This document shows positions 1 to 11,955 of a DNA stretch of 64,000 bases, one piece after another. The position numbers and the translations under genes were made by a program. The stretch comes from Hawksworthiomyces lignivorus. Its lineage: Eukaryota > Ascomycota > Sordariomycetes > Ophiostomatales > Ophiostomataceae. The notes below the pieces were generated by a model. That model was not told the DNA's origin, ran no database searches, and saw only the letters and a program-made list of their open reading frames with translations. The stretch covers positions 248,001-312,000 of the forward strand of contig NTMA01000003.1 in the NCBI GenBank assembly GCA_002917075.1, read 5' to 3'. Position 1 is the stretch's first letter. Each line of letters begins with the position of its first letter.

Positions 1-1907
1 TTCCTATCTCTTCAGGATCTCCAAGTCCGTCTCAGCAACCGACCGGACCGGTAAGTGCATATGCTAATTTTGGTCTCAGGACACTTTTTTTATGGGCTTA
101 GAGCTCCATAGGAGTACGTATCCCGTCCCAATCGTCTTCCTATGTGTGGATCTTGCTTGTTTGGCGTGTCTGGCTTCGATATTTGAAGGTAGGGGTGTAC
201 GAGTGAAATCAGAAGGGTGGGGGGAGGGGATATGTTCGTGTTCTAGAGAAGTGAATATGTGAGCATGGAGAGGTGATTTGCATAGAGAATGCCATGCAAG
301 GATGAACGGTTGAGGGTAGTGTGAGGCACAATGATACAACGCCAGAGCTGGTAGGCAAACGTTTCCCGCTAGCCAGCAATCTTGTGTCAAAGACTTTTTT
401 CGGGTAATGCTTCTTGGTGGGCTCTCGGCCATAGTTCCGGTGTCTAAAGAAGCGTTGTGCTCTATTATCGTCCCTCACCAACCCCATTCTCTACTCCAAT
501 TCCTCTCTTGTCCAACCCCAAGTAAACTACTCCAAAGGTCTAAGGAATTTCAAGAGTATAATGTACTCTTGTACCTTTGTACTTCTCAGGACCAAAATTC
601 GGTGTCACAGGACGCTCAAAAACACATGGCGGAAAAGGTTTTACGCTCGACGTACTACCTTAATCCCATTTTGGTTTAAGCCGGACCTGGAGTTAACAAC
701 CTGAGTTTGTTCCATGAATTGATTTGTTAATTATATATGTACGATGCTTAACCACAGAGACGTAAAGGAATAGTGTGCACAACTGCTGAATCATTTGTAC
801 GAGAGGCGGGATAATAGTTCACGCTGTTCCTGGATGTCACCACTTTGGCTTGGTCTCATCTACCCACAAATCTTCTCTACATCCTTGGTTGAACGATAAC
901 AATGCCAATGACTTTATGCGTGAACATATTCCTTGCCCACCTACATCTACCGTATCGTACTCTTTGTTCCCCATTGGCCACATTATCGTAGTCTCTTGAG
1001 AGTGGGATAGTCTCTTACCCCATATTTACCCCGGACTTTCACACCTTATGCCTTTTCTCTTAGCCATAAAGCAGCTTCTTTATACTTACACCTGTACCCA
1101 AGAGGCTCTCATTTGAGCTCATTTCCAATTGTAATTCTATCATAGCTCCTCCATCTCTGTCTCCGCTTCCCTTCTCCCAGAACTGAAGTTATACCTTCCT
1201 AGATTCTTGGTGAACGTGTGCTGAGTCCCTCAGTGTGCTGAGGAGCTGATCTCGTCATCTTACTGAGGAGGTGCACTCCTCTTTTTTTGTATCAGATGAA
1301 AGCCATGGGGTACAAAGACACGGCCTTTAGGCCACCGTATTCCCTTGTAATGCCCGTTTCAAAATACCAAATTCTATAGAGACACGCTTGTAAGATATCG
1401 AGTGACAATCTCTGCGTAGTTAGATAGCTCCTTTCTGCTTGTATGCAGCTAGCAAAGGCATGCCACAGAGCATGCCACAGATGATCTTCCGATCCCTGGT
1501 TCATCTTAAACTGATCGTAGCAAAAGGGAAAGGACGTGCAGATTAATCCAAAGGGGCGCGCAACTGCATATCCACCCCTTGGTGATTCTTCCCTCATATG
1601 ACTCGGTATTATCTGTACCTTCGCATCTTGTACATATTGATATTGATGAGTTTGGTTATTCTGCTTCAAACTATTAAGTCTTGGAGTAGTTATTTGGTCC
1701 AAATCGGATTTTGCTACTCCGGCGTGAAGCTCATAATTATGTACTCGCTTGTAGCTGAATTAGATCCGAGTGTGAAAACTCTAAGCCATGTTTTAAAGCT
1801 CAAGTCCTCCAGCATAAGTCGCAAGATGTTCAGGACATAACTACTTTTTATCATATTTGGTCTTTATAGCATAGTCCTGTTATCTGTGTTATCTTCGACG
1901 GAACGAT
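1..1907. other. no supported gene (left flank of the sugar transporter)
   Basis: No open frame here exceeds 136 codons and none resembles a known family. The first 50 bases look like an exon between a pyrimidine-rich acceptor (ending at 15) and a GTAAGT donor (at 51), which could be the edge of a gene entering from the left, but it is too short to test. The rest is probably intergenic DNA and the transporter's upstream region. Confidence 0.5.
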
Positions 1908-3636
1908 ATGGCAAAGATCACAGCCTTCAACTTAGCCTCAGTTTTCTTTGCCGCTTCCGGCGGCTTTACTTACGGCTTTGGATTCGGCGTATTCGTATCT
2001 AGTATTGGCCAGCCAGGGTTCTACAGCTATTTCAACCTCGTCAGTAAGTAAAAACATCATGAGAGCAGTGTATTGTGTGCACTGTGTCAACCTGTGAAAG
2101 AATCCGCGTTTCTAACAGCAACACCAGAATCTAGCACATACACCGCCAACATAATCGATGCCATCAACTCGCTCTTCGCCTTTGGCGCCGCCGTGGGTGC
2201 TCTTAGCCAGGGCTTCACCAGCGACTGGCTAGGTCGCCGCCGTGCTATCTTCCTGGCGGCTATGCTCTGCCTCGTCGGCGGCGCCCTGACCGCAGGCTCA
2301 GCCGCTATTCCTATGCTGATTATCGTGCGCTTCATCCAAGGCATCGGCCTGGGCCAGTGCGTCACATTGGCACCTCTGTACATCAGTGAAGTGGCGCCGG
2401 CGAGGCGGCGCGGCTTGCTAATCGGCATCTTCTCCACGGCACTCGGCACCGGCTACACGGTCGTCGCGTGGATCAGCCTGGGCACGCACTATGCGTCCAA
2501 CAAAACGGTCCAGTGGCGCGTGCCGCTCGCCCTCGCCTGCGTGGGCCCCCTTGTCCAGGCCATTGGCGTGTGGTTCATCCCCGAGTCGCCGCGCTGGCTC
2601 GTCTGGAAAGGCCGGCCCCAGGACGCCTGGAAGGTCGTGCGGCGGCTGCACCACGACCCGGACGACCCGCAGGAGGCCAACGCGCAGGCCGAGTACACGC
2701 AGATCTGCCGGCAGGTCGAGCACGACAAGCAGTTTGACGTGTCGTATTGGCAGATGTTCCGACGGCCCTCGTGGCGCAAGCGATCGCTGCTCGCGCTGTT
2801 CCTCATGTTTGCCAGCCAGTCGACTGGCGTCCTGGGCATTGGCAACTACGCAATTCTTATCTACGAGGATCTGGGCTTTTCCGGCGGTCTGCCCATCATG
2901 ATGAACGCCATCTACACGTTGATCGGCACCAGCTGCGCGTTTGGGGGCTCCTACCTCGCGGACCGCATCGGCCGGCGCCCCTTGCTGGGTAAGGACCTCT
3001 CTATGAAAACAAACTGAGGCAATATTTTTGCTAACTTTTGCGTATAAAAAAATAGCAATCGGCTTCCCAGTTAACTGCCTCTTCCTCCTCGGCGAGGCCT
3101 TGCTGCAGCGCCAGTACGTGACCAGCGACTCGCACGCGGGGCTGTCCGCCTGCGTGCTCTTCCTGTTCCTGTACATTGTCAGCTACGACATCTGCATCGA
3201 CCCAGTCTCCTTCATCTACGTGGCCGAGATTTGGCCCACGGCCATTCGGTCCAAGGGCATCGCCCTCGGCTGGTTTGCGTATTTCATGGGCACGCTGACT
3301 TACACGACGCCTGCTGCTCTTGCCTTCCAGAACATCGGCTGGCGTTACTACATGGTCTTCTTCGCCTGCAACATCGTCTCCTCCGTCGTCATCTACTTCT
3401 TCTTCCCTGAGACCAAGGGCAAGACCCTCGAAGAGATGGGTGATCTCTTTGGCGACGAGGTTGTCGTGCACATCGCCGACGACGGCCGCGGCTTCGTAGA
3501 AAGCGGCGGAGGTGTCGGCGGCGGCAGTGGGCCTCTCGGCCTAGACGTTTTTGAGAGCAAGATCGTCAACGGTAGCGGTATCCTCGTCCAAGGCGCTGCG
3601 GAAATCAGTGAGGTAGAGAAGGCAAGCACCTCGTGA
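1908..3636 (+). CDS. MFS sugar transporter (hexose/disaccharide permease type)
   Basis: Plasma-membrane sugar porter of the major facilitator superfamily. The model is join(1908..2043,2119..2988,3056..3636), giving 528 aa, the usual length for the family. Both introns have GTAAG donors and AG acceptors and restore one frame. Visible family signatures are the loop 2-3 motif with LGRRR after the second helix, PESPRWL near residues 200-206 at the end of helix 6, DRIGRR in the second half, and PETKGKTLEEM near 453-463 just after helix 12. The C-terminal tail is Gly-rich and hydrophilic. The start at 1908 is followed directly by a first membrane segment (FNLASVFFAASGGFTYGFGFG). Substrate cannot be read from sequence; hexose, lactose/cellobiose or quinate porters share these motifs. 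A DABB-type protein lies 1 kb downstream on the same strand. Confidence 0.93.
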
Positions 3637-4651
3637 GAAAGACAGACAGGGGAATGGATGTGGGCTGGGGGTCAGAAGTAGGGAGTGACTATGCACTTGC
3701 AGAAGGAAGAAAAAGATGTTACGCATAAGTAATGCTTTAGAACTAGGGCCATAAAAAAAGATCCTATGTTGTAGACTATGGCTTTTCCACTAACAGCATG
3801 ATCTCTACGTATGTTACGGCGGTTGCAGAATAACTAAGTCCCACGTTTCTTATTGATATCTAAAATGGACGCGTTGCTTGTGCATCTTGAATTAGTGCCT
3901 GGGCATCTATCTTCAACAACCTTGTATTAAATCCAAGTTTAGATTAAGGGATTGCTCAGAACGAGCAATCCATATCCGACAAAGTTACCAGACGCGTATT
4001 TGTTGCACTCAGAGAAGCCTTCTTTGACCAGAAGCCAATATTAACTAGTGTCGTGCAGAATTCCATACTACTGGCACTGATGGGGCAAGACTCATGCTCC
4101 AAGCAAAATTCGGCGGCCGATCGATGCTGATCTAAAGGGAGTGTGACCTTTTAGAGAGTCTGCAGAAGCGTAAAAGCACTTCCGCATCTAAATTCAGAGT
4201 TGTACCTTACAGCTAGAGCTTTACATACTGTCAGAGCTATCAATTTCAACACGTTCGCCATAGATTTCATAGCTACTTCGTTACTACGACTTCTTAAATC
4301 TATCCATAGCTGTAAGAGTTTGTACCGCCATAGAGGTGATGCTTAGCTAGACTCGGTCCCACTATGACAGCGGAAAAGGATGTCATGTCGTCTGTCAAGT
4401 AGTCTCCCGCTGTCTTTCCAAAGCGCTGTGAAATGCCCCGATTGCGCTCACAAGATGTCTGGCAAAAACGGGGACCCATCTAGTGGTCCCTTGCTTGAAA
4501 TATATATGGCAACAGGAATATGACAGCTGAAAGCTACCTGACGGCGTTCTCTGTCCTCGCAGAAGACAGAAAAGGCCACTTTGCCTTCACCGCTGGGTAG
4601 TTTCCTCCCTATCTATCATTTGCAGGAGTAAGAGCAACAATAGACACTGCC
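3637..4651. other. intergenic, upstream region of the DABB protein
   Basis: No ORF of note. A TATATAT stretch lies at about 4500-4507, some 150 bases before the start at 4652, in a position suited to a TATA element, although fungal promoters often lack one. Nothing else is recognised. Confidence 0.5.
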
Positions 4652-5552
4652 ATGGCCAATCCAAACCGAACTGACTACGAGGGAGAGCCTCTCTCGGGTG
4701 CCGGAATCCTCTGGATTAACTCCAAGGTGACGGATCCCGCGTCGCTATCTGTTGAGCAGTTCACGCGCTGGTACGAGGACGTGCATATTCCAGACATCAT
4801 TGCCGCCAAGCCAGGCGGCATCGTTTCCTCTTGGCGGTACCAGGCTGCTGATAAATCCCGCGCCGCGCCGTACCTAGCCGTGTACAAGTGTCCCAGCATG
4901 AACTTCATCCAGACCACCGAGTTCAAGTCGATTCCCATGACGCACCCGACACTGCCGGGTAACGGACCGATTCACCGGTTTGCCGACTTTGACGCCCGGT
5001 TCCTCAAACATATCGAGTCTTGGAGCAATCCAGAAGCAACAGAGGGTAGGTCATTGGCCAGTCCGTAATGAATAGCACAAATTGTCGAATGGCATCTTGT
5101 CCTGGCACGCCTTGCTGACCACACAAGCAGGTCGCACGGCAACACTCGTCTCCGAGGCAATTGAGCCGGCCGCAGACCTGGCGCACGACCAGTTCGACGC
5201 GTGGTTCCGCACCGTGCACATCCAGGAGATCGCATCCCTTCCCGGGTGGCGCCGCACCAGCCGCTTTGAGCTCGTGTTCAAGAAGGAGAACAAGGACGAC
5301 CCAAACCGCGGCGCCAACATCACACCGCACTTCCTGGCATTGCACGAGTTTGCCGACGGCAGCAACGTCGTCCCAGATTCGGGTACTATCGAGGTGTTCC
5401 CGCCGCAGCCGAGAGACGAGACGCTGGCCCTCCTGGACAAGGCCCGCAAGGTCGACGTCGCCGGCTTCACGTTCCTGCGCGGCTTTGGGGATGTCGGCAC
5501 GCGGTGGGTCGATGCAGAAGAGAAGCGGGTACAGTTAATGGCTCCATCTTGA
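4652..5552 (+). CDS. two-domain dimeric alpha-beta barrel (EthD/DABB-like) protein
   Basis: The model join(4652..5045,5131..5552) gives 271 aa; the single intron begins GTAGGT and ends CAAGCAG. The protein has two similar halves. The first carries QFTRWYEDVHIPDIIA (about 31-47) and the second QFDAWFRTVHIQEIA (about 153-167). Both are the W-Y/F-x-x-x-H-I pattern of the first helix in dimeric alpha-beta barrel proteins such as EthD and the stress-responsive A/B barrel family. Fungal members of this double-DABB group are small cytosolic proteins, mostly uncharacterised, and some sit in secondary-metabolite or sugar-catabolic loci. The start has a good context (ctgccATGGcc). No reaction can be assigned. 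Its nearest neighbour is a sugar transporter on the same strand, which is suggestive only. Confidence 0.82.
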
Positions 5553-6322
5553 TCAAGGACCACATTTAGTTCTGTTCTTTGGTAGAAAACACGAGAGCAA
5601 ACGTGCACATCTTAAACCTTTGTTCATCTACGTCTGCTCTTCTGCTGCTGCATTTCAGCAGTAATATGTAATTTCACGTGATAACAACGACGCCGGGAAT
5701 CTTCATCCAGGGGCCGTGATTTAGTGCAACCCCCGCACGCTAATAGGTGACAAGAGGCCTAGAAGTCCCCTAGCCCGTAGCGTGCGAGTGTGCCAGTTTT
5801 TCCTCTCTGACGGCGTTGCTCTGATTCGTCTCGTCGCCCCCATACCGAACGGGTCCTCTTCAATAGCGCCACTACCACGCCGACGACGAAGACGAATTCC
5901 TTTCTCAATTCAGATGGAGACCCCGGCAAAGCTTATGGGGCGATCTGGGGCGTCTGGGGGGTGGTTTCGCGCGATAGATTCGGAGAGAAAACGGACAAGA
6001 ACGCGGATAGCCTAAGCTTTCTTGGCCCAGAAGTGAGAAAAGTAGAATGAAGCCTCAGATAATGAATGTTCCGACTTTGCAAAGAATATACGATTTTGTC
6101 TTTTTTTGTTGAACCCTATCACTGATTTCGTTGTTTCGTAATATGAAGAATCGCATGTTTTGGTCCACTTGACCAGGGTCGTCTTATACAATCTCATGCC
6201 GATTCTGTCCGACTGCGACGCTGAAGGACGAACAAAACCCTCGAACGTCCGCCTTATCGGCAATTCTTCCAGTCTCGATCAGGAGAGGAAAAGCAAGGAC
6301 GGTGGCTTCCTCTCCCTTTCTA
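5553..6322. other. intergenic, promoter side of the Zn2Cys6 factor
   Basis: About 770 bases without a convincing ORF. Short open frames here (for example 5782-6015) have no recognisable content. This stretch should hold the 3' end of the DABB transcript and the promoter and leader of the transcription factor. Confidence 0.5.
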
Positions 6323-9300
6323 ATGATCCTCGGTCGGTCATCAAAACCTCGGTCCCGCGCGTCAATTGCGTGCGCCGGATGCCGGGCACGGCGGACGAAA
6401 GTAAGAAGACAACTATGAATGGGTCTGCCGTGTCATGAGATACGGCGACGGCGGGATTGACCATGGGTCTTTTTGATGTTTGGTTTCTGAGCTAAGACGG
6501 TGACATAGTGCATCATTGGCGAGGGTCAGAGTGCCTGTGACCGCTGCCTGCGACTATCGAAGACATGCGTACTGCGCGACGACGACGAGAGAAAGAGGTG
6601 AGACGGCTTTTGCCGGCTGCAGCTGGCAACGAAGCTGGAAGAGTCCATTGGCTGACACCCACAGGCCGGTCACAAAAGCGCAAGTCCATGCCTTGGTTCA
6701 GCGCATCGGCGCACTAGAGCAGAGGCTGAGCGAAGCCGGTCTGGAGATCCCGCCAACGGTGGCTGAGGACGGGACAGCAGTTCCACCCGAAGGGATCGAT
6801 GGGCGGCACCGGCAGGCAACATTAATGCGCGACGACGTGGCCGCGGCGGTCCAAGGCAGCGTCGTCTCCGCAGCCGCCGTTGTCGCAGCCGCAACAGGGC
6901 GAAGGAGGACCGCAGCGCCAGCAGGTTTAGCAGGAAACGGCAGCATATCCTCTCCTCCTCAGCCGCACAGCGGCGGCGGCGGCGGCGGCACGACACCCTC
7001 CTCGACAAGCTCGGCGCCGCTTTGGTCCCTGCCGCCATCACAACAGCCGAACCACCACCACCACCCGTCTTCACATCTGCACGACCGTGACCGGCGGGCC
7101 TTCGTCGATGCGCAGCGGGCAGGTTACGGCGCACCGAATGGCGGCGTGAATGGCAACGGTGGCATTGGGCTGGCAAATGGCGGCAGCAGCAGCAGCGCAA
7201 ACGGAGGCGGCGGCGCCGGCGTGATGCTCTTGGACAACGAGAACGGCTCGCCGGCCAGCACCGCCGTGTCCTCGACCGACATGGCCGCATACCCCAGCGA
7301 TCCCGAGCGGCGGCGCCTCCGCGTGGGATCCATGAGCTCAAACGGACCCGGCAGGCCCTCGCGGTACATTGGCATCACCACCAACTACCACATCTACTCC
7401 AACATGTACCACGCCGAGAAGGAGGAGGCGCGGCGCGAGCGCGAGGCCAACGCCGCGCGAACCCGCGAGCTGCTGGCCAACATCCCCTTTGAGGCGCACC
7501 AGCACCTCATCAACCAGTTCTGGACCTGCTACAACAACATCATCCACATCATCCACCGCAAGGCGTTCGAGCTCGACAGCGATGCCACAATGCCCGGCAG
7601 CCGAAACACCAGCGGCAACGGCAACGCTGGAGCCGACGGCGCTGACGGCGGCAGCAGCGGCGGCGGCAGCTTGGGCTACTACACGCCCTTCCTGCACGTG
7701 TGCATGCTGGCCGTGGGCTACCGGTACTCTGACCGAACGAAGCCGGACGTGCAGGCGTTTGCGACTCCAGAGGGCGAATCGCTGCTGCACGAAGAGGCTA
7801 AGCGGCTGGTCGACCACGAGCTGAAGATGCCCGGCGGTATCCCCTCGCTGCAGGCGCTGCTGCTCCTGGGCGACTTGGAGTGTGGAGTAGGCCGCTACAA
7901 CACGGGGTGGCTCTATGCTGGTATGTTGCTTCGCAGCTTTGTATCCATTTTTTCTTTCTAATGTAGCAACAAGAAACCTGACTGACGTTTTCTCTCCTAG
8001 GGATGGCATGTCGGTTGATTTTTGATCTTGGGCTGAATCGACAGATGGGTCAAGTCAACGTGACGAAAATGGAGGCGGAAGTGAGGCGGACAGTGCTGTG
8101 GGGCTGCGTGGTACTCGACAGGTGAGCTGTGCTTGTTTTTCTCGCTCTCGCGTGACTGTGAGGTTGCTTGTCTGACCGCATTGCGTTTTCAACAGATTTT
8201 GGGGGTTGTTCCTCGGGCGCCCCACAAGCATCAAGATCTCGGACATTTCCATGTACTATGGGCCCAACCAGAACCACCCGATGTACGGCTGCCTGCCGAT
8301 GGGCCCGGAACGGCGGCTCGAGACAGAGATCTATGAGGCCCTAATCAAGCTGACCGACACAGCGTCCAAGCTGACCGACGCGGCCCACCGCCACTACACC
8401 ACGTCGGACCCCAGCGCCTACTACTTTGTCACGGGCCTGCACCGGGAGCTGCGCAGCTGGTACAAGCGGCTGCCCAAGCGGCTGCGGTGGACGCCCGTCA
8501 ACCTGGGCCGCAACCCGCCGTCGGCCTTTTTCAACCTGCACCAGCAGTACCACACCATGTTCATCCTCATGTACCGCCCGTTCCTGTCGGCGGGCAAGGC
8601 CACGCCGCCGGGCACGCACAACACGGGCGGCGGCCAGACGAACGGCAACTACGACACCCGCATGCAGTCGGACGACGACGACTACGACGACGACGACGAC
8701 GGCAACGGGCACCACCGTCGTCGCCGCCGCCGTACCGATGGCATAGTGGGCATTGGCGAGGATGACGATGACGACGACGACGGTGGCAGCGGCGGCGGCG
8801 GCGACGGCGGTGACGAGGACGACATGGAGCCGGAGCTCGACACGGACATTGTGACGGAGATGGCGCGCAAGACGTGCTTCGCGCACGCGATCGAGGTGGC
8901 GCGCATCTACGAGGCGTTCTGCGCGCGCTTCGAGAGCCGCACCATGTTCGTGACGGGCATGCAGCACGCGGCCACGGCGGCGTTCGCCATCGTCGAGGGC
9001 CTCGAGACACAGAGCCCCGACCGCCAGGCCGCCACGCTGCTGCACCTGCAGCGCCTGGCCGAGTCGCTCTACGCCCACGCCACCGTCTACTACCCGGCGC
9101 GCGTCATGTCCAATATCCTGTTCCGCGTCCTGGGCGAATACCGCGCCAGCCACGCCCAGCGGCAGCAGCAATTGCAGCAACTGCAGCAGCAGCAGACCCA
9201 GCATCTTATTCAGCCACAACCTCAGCTTCAACCGCCACAGCAACCAACATCACATCCCCAGCAGCAACCGCACCAGCCGCACCAGCCGCACCAGCCGCAC

Positions 9301-9600
9301 CACCCAAGCATCGACATGACGGGCTCGGATCCCCCGCTATCGTCTTGGGCAGCAGCAAGCCCAAGTATGATGCAACCGCCGCCGCCGCCGCCGCCACAGC
9401 CGCCGCAGCCGCAGCAGCACGCCGCCCCTGGCGCGGATTGGACGGGTCTGGTAAACAGCACAGACCAGCACAGCGGCGACGTAGTCGTGCTGGACAGCAA
9501 CGTCACAGCGTCTGCGCCTGTCTTCGATTTTGAATTTGATACAGGTATCTGGGAGTCGATCATGAACACACTGTCCCAGCCAGTGGATCTAGGGGGGTAA
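6323..9600 (+). CDS. Zn2Cys6 fungal transcription factor with middle homology region
   Basis: Sequence-specific nuclear regulator. The model is join(6323..6400,6509..6597,6665..7920,8001..8121,8196..9600), 982 aa. The zinc cluster is split by the first intron: exon 1 supplies CAGCRARRTK and exon 2 starts at the third Cys, giving CX2CX6CX8CX2CX6C at about residues 17-46. A short coiled coil (QVHALVQRIGALEQRL) follows, as is usual for dimerising Gal4-type factors. The fungal-specific domain includes INQFWTCYNNIIHIIH, the junction GWLYAGMACRLIFDLGL and VLDRFWGLFLGRPTSI, all formed across splice sites. The spacing resembles the NirA/Nit-4 group, but the target pathway is unknown. Low-complexity tracts interrupt it: Gly/Ser/Asn runs before the domain, Asp runs and an Arg run around 8670-8830, and a Gln/His/Pro-rich C terminus. 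The start at 6323 is the nearest in-frame ATG; an upstream exon is possible. Confidence 0.92.
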
Positions 9601-9932
9601 GGAAATCCCAAGCGACGGTATTCTTTTTATGTATATACGTCCCGTTGCATATAAGTTATCTTTGCTACGATATTGAAATCTGTAACGAACCATACGCGAT
9701 TTAGAAGTTCTCTTGTATTTCACTGATCGCGCGAAAGCCTCTAGCTAGAAGTAACGAAAGAAACAAACTTTCAGTCTCAGTTGATGAATAAAAAGAGAAG
9801 ACAGTATCAAATTACAGAAACAACAGATGCTCTACGCGTATATGGGCAAATCAACATGAGAGACAGCCCGAACAACGGTGATAAACGGCTCTTAGTCTCG
9901 CTCCTCCTAGCTAATATTGCCTCTTCTTTCCT
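9601..9932. other. convergent intergenic spacer
   Basis: These 332 bases separate the 3' ends of the Zn2Cys6 factor (+) and the low-complexity protein (-). The stretch is AT-rich and should contain both 3' UTRs. No other feature is visible. Confidence 0.5.
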
Positions 9933-10895
9933 TTATGAGTCCCTTCTCCGGTGGATCTTTGCCTTGATCTTCTCGCTCAGGCTCTTCTTCTCTTTGTGGC
10001 TGCTGCCGCCGCCGTGGCTCTCCTGGCTGTCCCTCTTGTTGGACTCCGCACCATCGCCGCCGGGGTGGATACCTTTCTCTTCAAGGAGTCCTTTTTGTGT
10101 GATGTTAGCGAGCTCCCTATGCAGCTTATAAAAATGAAAACATATGAGCAATATTCGTTGCTACTTACTATCTGCCTCACGCCCCGCTCCCGGATTAGCC
10201 GCGTCGAAATCGCCGCCATCTGCCTTCAGGCCTGAGCTGCGGACATACATCTCGCCTGTTCCTTCGCCTTGGGATGTCGACTGCGGCTGGTCATCGCTGT
10301 CTCCACCGCCACTGCCAGCTCCGCCTGAGCTGGCCCCGGCAGCCGCCGCCTTGTCAGACGAGTTTTGGCCGGCGAGAGAACTCTCGTTGAAACCACTGCC
10401 CTTGCCGCTAGTGCCGCCGCCGCTACTGGCCGCCCGCCCAGCGTCGCCGCCGTTCTCGCGTGCCACTTCATTGATTGGTCGCGGGCCTGGACCGTCTATC
10501 TTGGGTTCGCTATCGGCGCTCGGGACTTTGGAGTTTTCCGTGGCCGCAGCGCCGGCGCCACCAATGCCTTCATCGGTGTTGGTGCCGGACTTGGCGACCT
10601 GGGAGCTGGAATCATTAACGCTGCTACTGGCGCTGTCGATGCGGTAGTTGGCAGTGGCAACGTCCTGCTCTTCCTTATTGCCCATATCATACGGCTCGCC
10701 CTTGGAAGTGTCGCCCATGATGCCGGAAAGGGGCTCCTCTTGGCTGTTAGTCATCGCCCGCGGTGTGTCATTGCTGTAGCCGGTGCTGTCGTTGTATGTG
10801 TTCTCGTTAGTATCTGCATCTGTCTTGTTGTCGTTGTTATTGTTTGGCCAGACAGCTTGAGCCGCAGCTGAAGCCATGTTGTTGATTGTTTCCAT
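9933..10895 (-). CDS. low-complexity hydrophilic protein of unknown function
   Basis: Not recognised. The preferred model is complement(join(9933..10116,10165..10895)), 304 aa. Exon 1 (244 codons) is rich in Ser, Gly, Asn, Asp and Ala with no hydrophobic segment, so a soluble and probably disordered protein is expected. Exon 2 ends in a Lys-rich segment, KSLSEKIKAKIHRR, resembling the short basic amphipathic tails (SLKEKIKAKLH type) on several small fungal stress- or conidiation-related proteins. That resemblance is from memory and unverified. Splicing is ambiguous: a GTAGCA donor after 10165 gives the tail described, while a stronger GTAAGT donor four bases earlier (after 10169) leads to an Ala/Arg-rich frame. 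I prefer the first because the resulting tail is acidic/basic mixed and more protein-like. Three CRE-like sites lie upstream. Confidence 0.7.
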
Positions 10896-11955
10896 ATTGG
10901 AAAAAAAAATTGAAATAAAAAAGGCAATAGCAATCTGTAGTAAGGCAGAGAGGAGTGGTGAAGGAATGGGATTCGTGTCAGAGATTTTAGGTTCCAGAAA
11001 GAGAAAGGGTTTCTAGAAGAAAGTTCGAGGTTAGAAACGAGCCAATATGTCGAGATTTATAAAATCCGGGAGGCAAACCATCGACACAAGATATGAAGAT
11101 CCCTCTGACGTCGATGGTTTCTTCTTTCGGCGGCGGTGTCGAGCACTAAACGGGAACCAAGGCAGGGCCAAAGGCATTCGATCGCAAAAGTATGAGATGT
11201 GTACATATCTATTTACCACTGCTACCTTGTCATCTATTTCCAAGATAAGACAATTTCTTTGTTTCGTTATGGTACCTTTTTCTCGACCACGCCTGTAATC
11301 CAAATGTCTCCACCACGAAGTGTTCAATTGCCAACCCACGACCTCAAATCACCATCTAGCACATTTCCAATTTCATAGCCCATCTTCTAAATATTTAGTG
11401 TAATCTTGAAATAATTCACTAATTATTCTTATTACCATGCTACATCTCTCTTGGCCGAGCTCAGTGCAGCTTTGTGTGTACGCAGGGCTCTAATGACGTC
11501 GTTTGGCGACACTTACAAAGCCCCCCCATATTACGTCACCGCCGACGTCCCTTGAAAAAGTGGGACCACAATGACACTCCTATCACCAGTCAGGACATCC
11601 ATCTTACTTTGGCTTAGAGATGGAGATGGGTTTCAGTGTAAGTCAGCTGAAACCAGTGTAGAATATGAGAGAACGCTTTTTGTTAATTAATTAATACAGT
11701 CTTTGTTGTCCCGATTGCTCATGCGTATATTCCTATGTGCAAGTGGATGTATATATTCAGTCTTGGGTATTATTACATTAAGGAGCGTAGGCTCAAACAT
11801 ATGAGTTGATGTACAGAGATGTGTTATAAAAATAGAAAATGGTATTTCCGAGGCTGTGTTTTATCCTTCAATGCCGCTGTGCCCACCCTAACCGGGTTGC
11901 CTGTGATTCCTAGAGACAAAAAAAAAAAAAAAGGAAAGATATGTCATCTAATCTT
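10896..11955. other. upstream region of the low-complexity gene; 3' flank of the GPI protein
   Basis: No supported gene. The part nearest 10896 is the leader and promoter of the minus-strand low-complexity gene and includes three CRE-type hexamers. A run of A at 11919-11933 lies just beyond the stop of the GPI-type protein and belongs to its 3' flank. Confidence 0.5.
11106..11538. promoter_or_regulatory. three CRE/ATF-like sites upstream of the low-complexity gene
   Basis: TGACGTC occurs at 11106-11112 and at 11494-11500, and TTACGTCA at 11531-11538. They lie about 210, 600 and 635 bases upstream of the start at 10895. The cAMP/stress response element bound by fungal ATF/CREB-type bZIP proteins is TKACGTMA, so the last is a full match and the first two match its core. 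Binding is inferred from the motif alone. Confidence 0.45.

Noticed and set aside
1..60. possible internal exon (acceptor at 15, GTAAGT donor at 51) of a gene entering from the left
   Set aside because: Only about 35 bases between the signals and no downstream continuation that keeps a frame; cannot be supported from this window.
8341..9243. 300-codon minus-strand frame
   Set aside because: Antisense of the Zn2Cys6 factor; Val/Ala/Arg-rich content typical of a reversed GC-rich gene.
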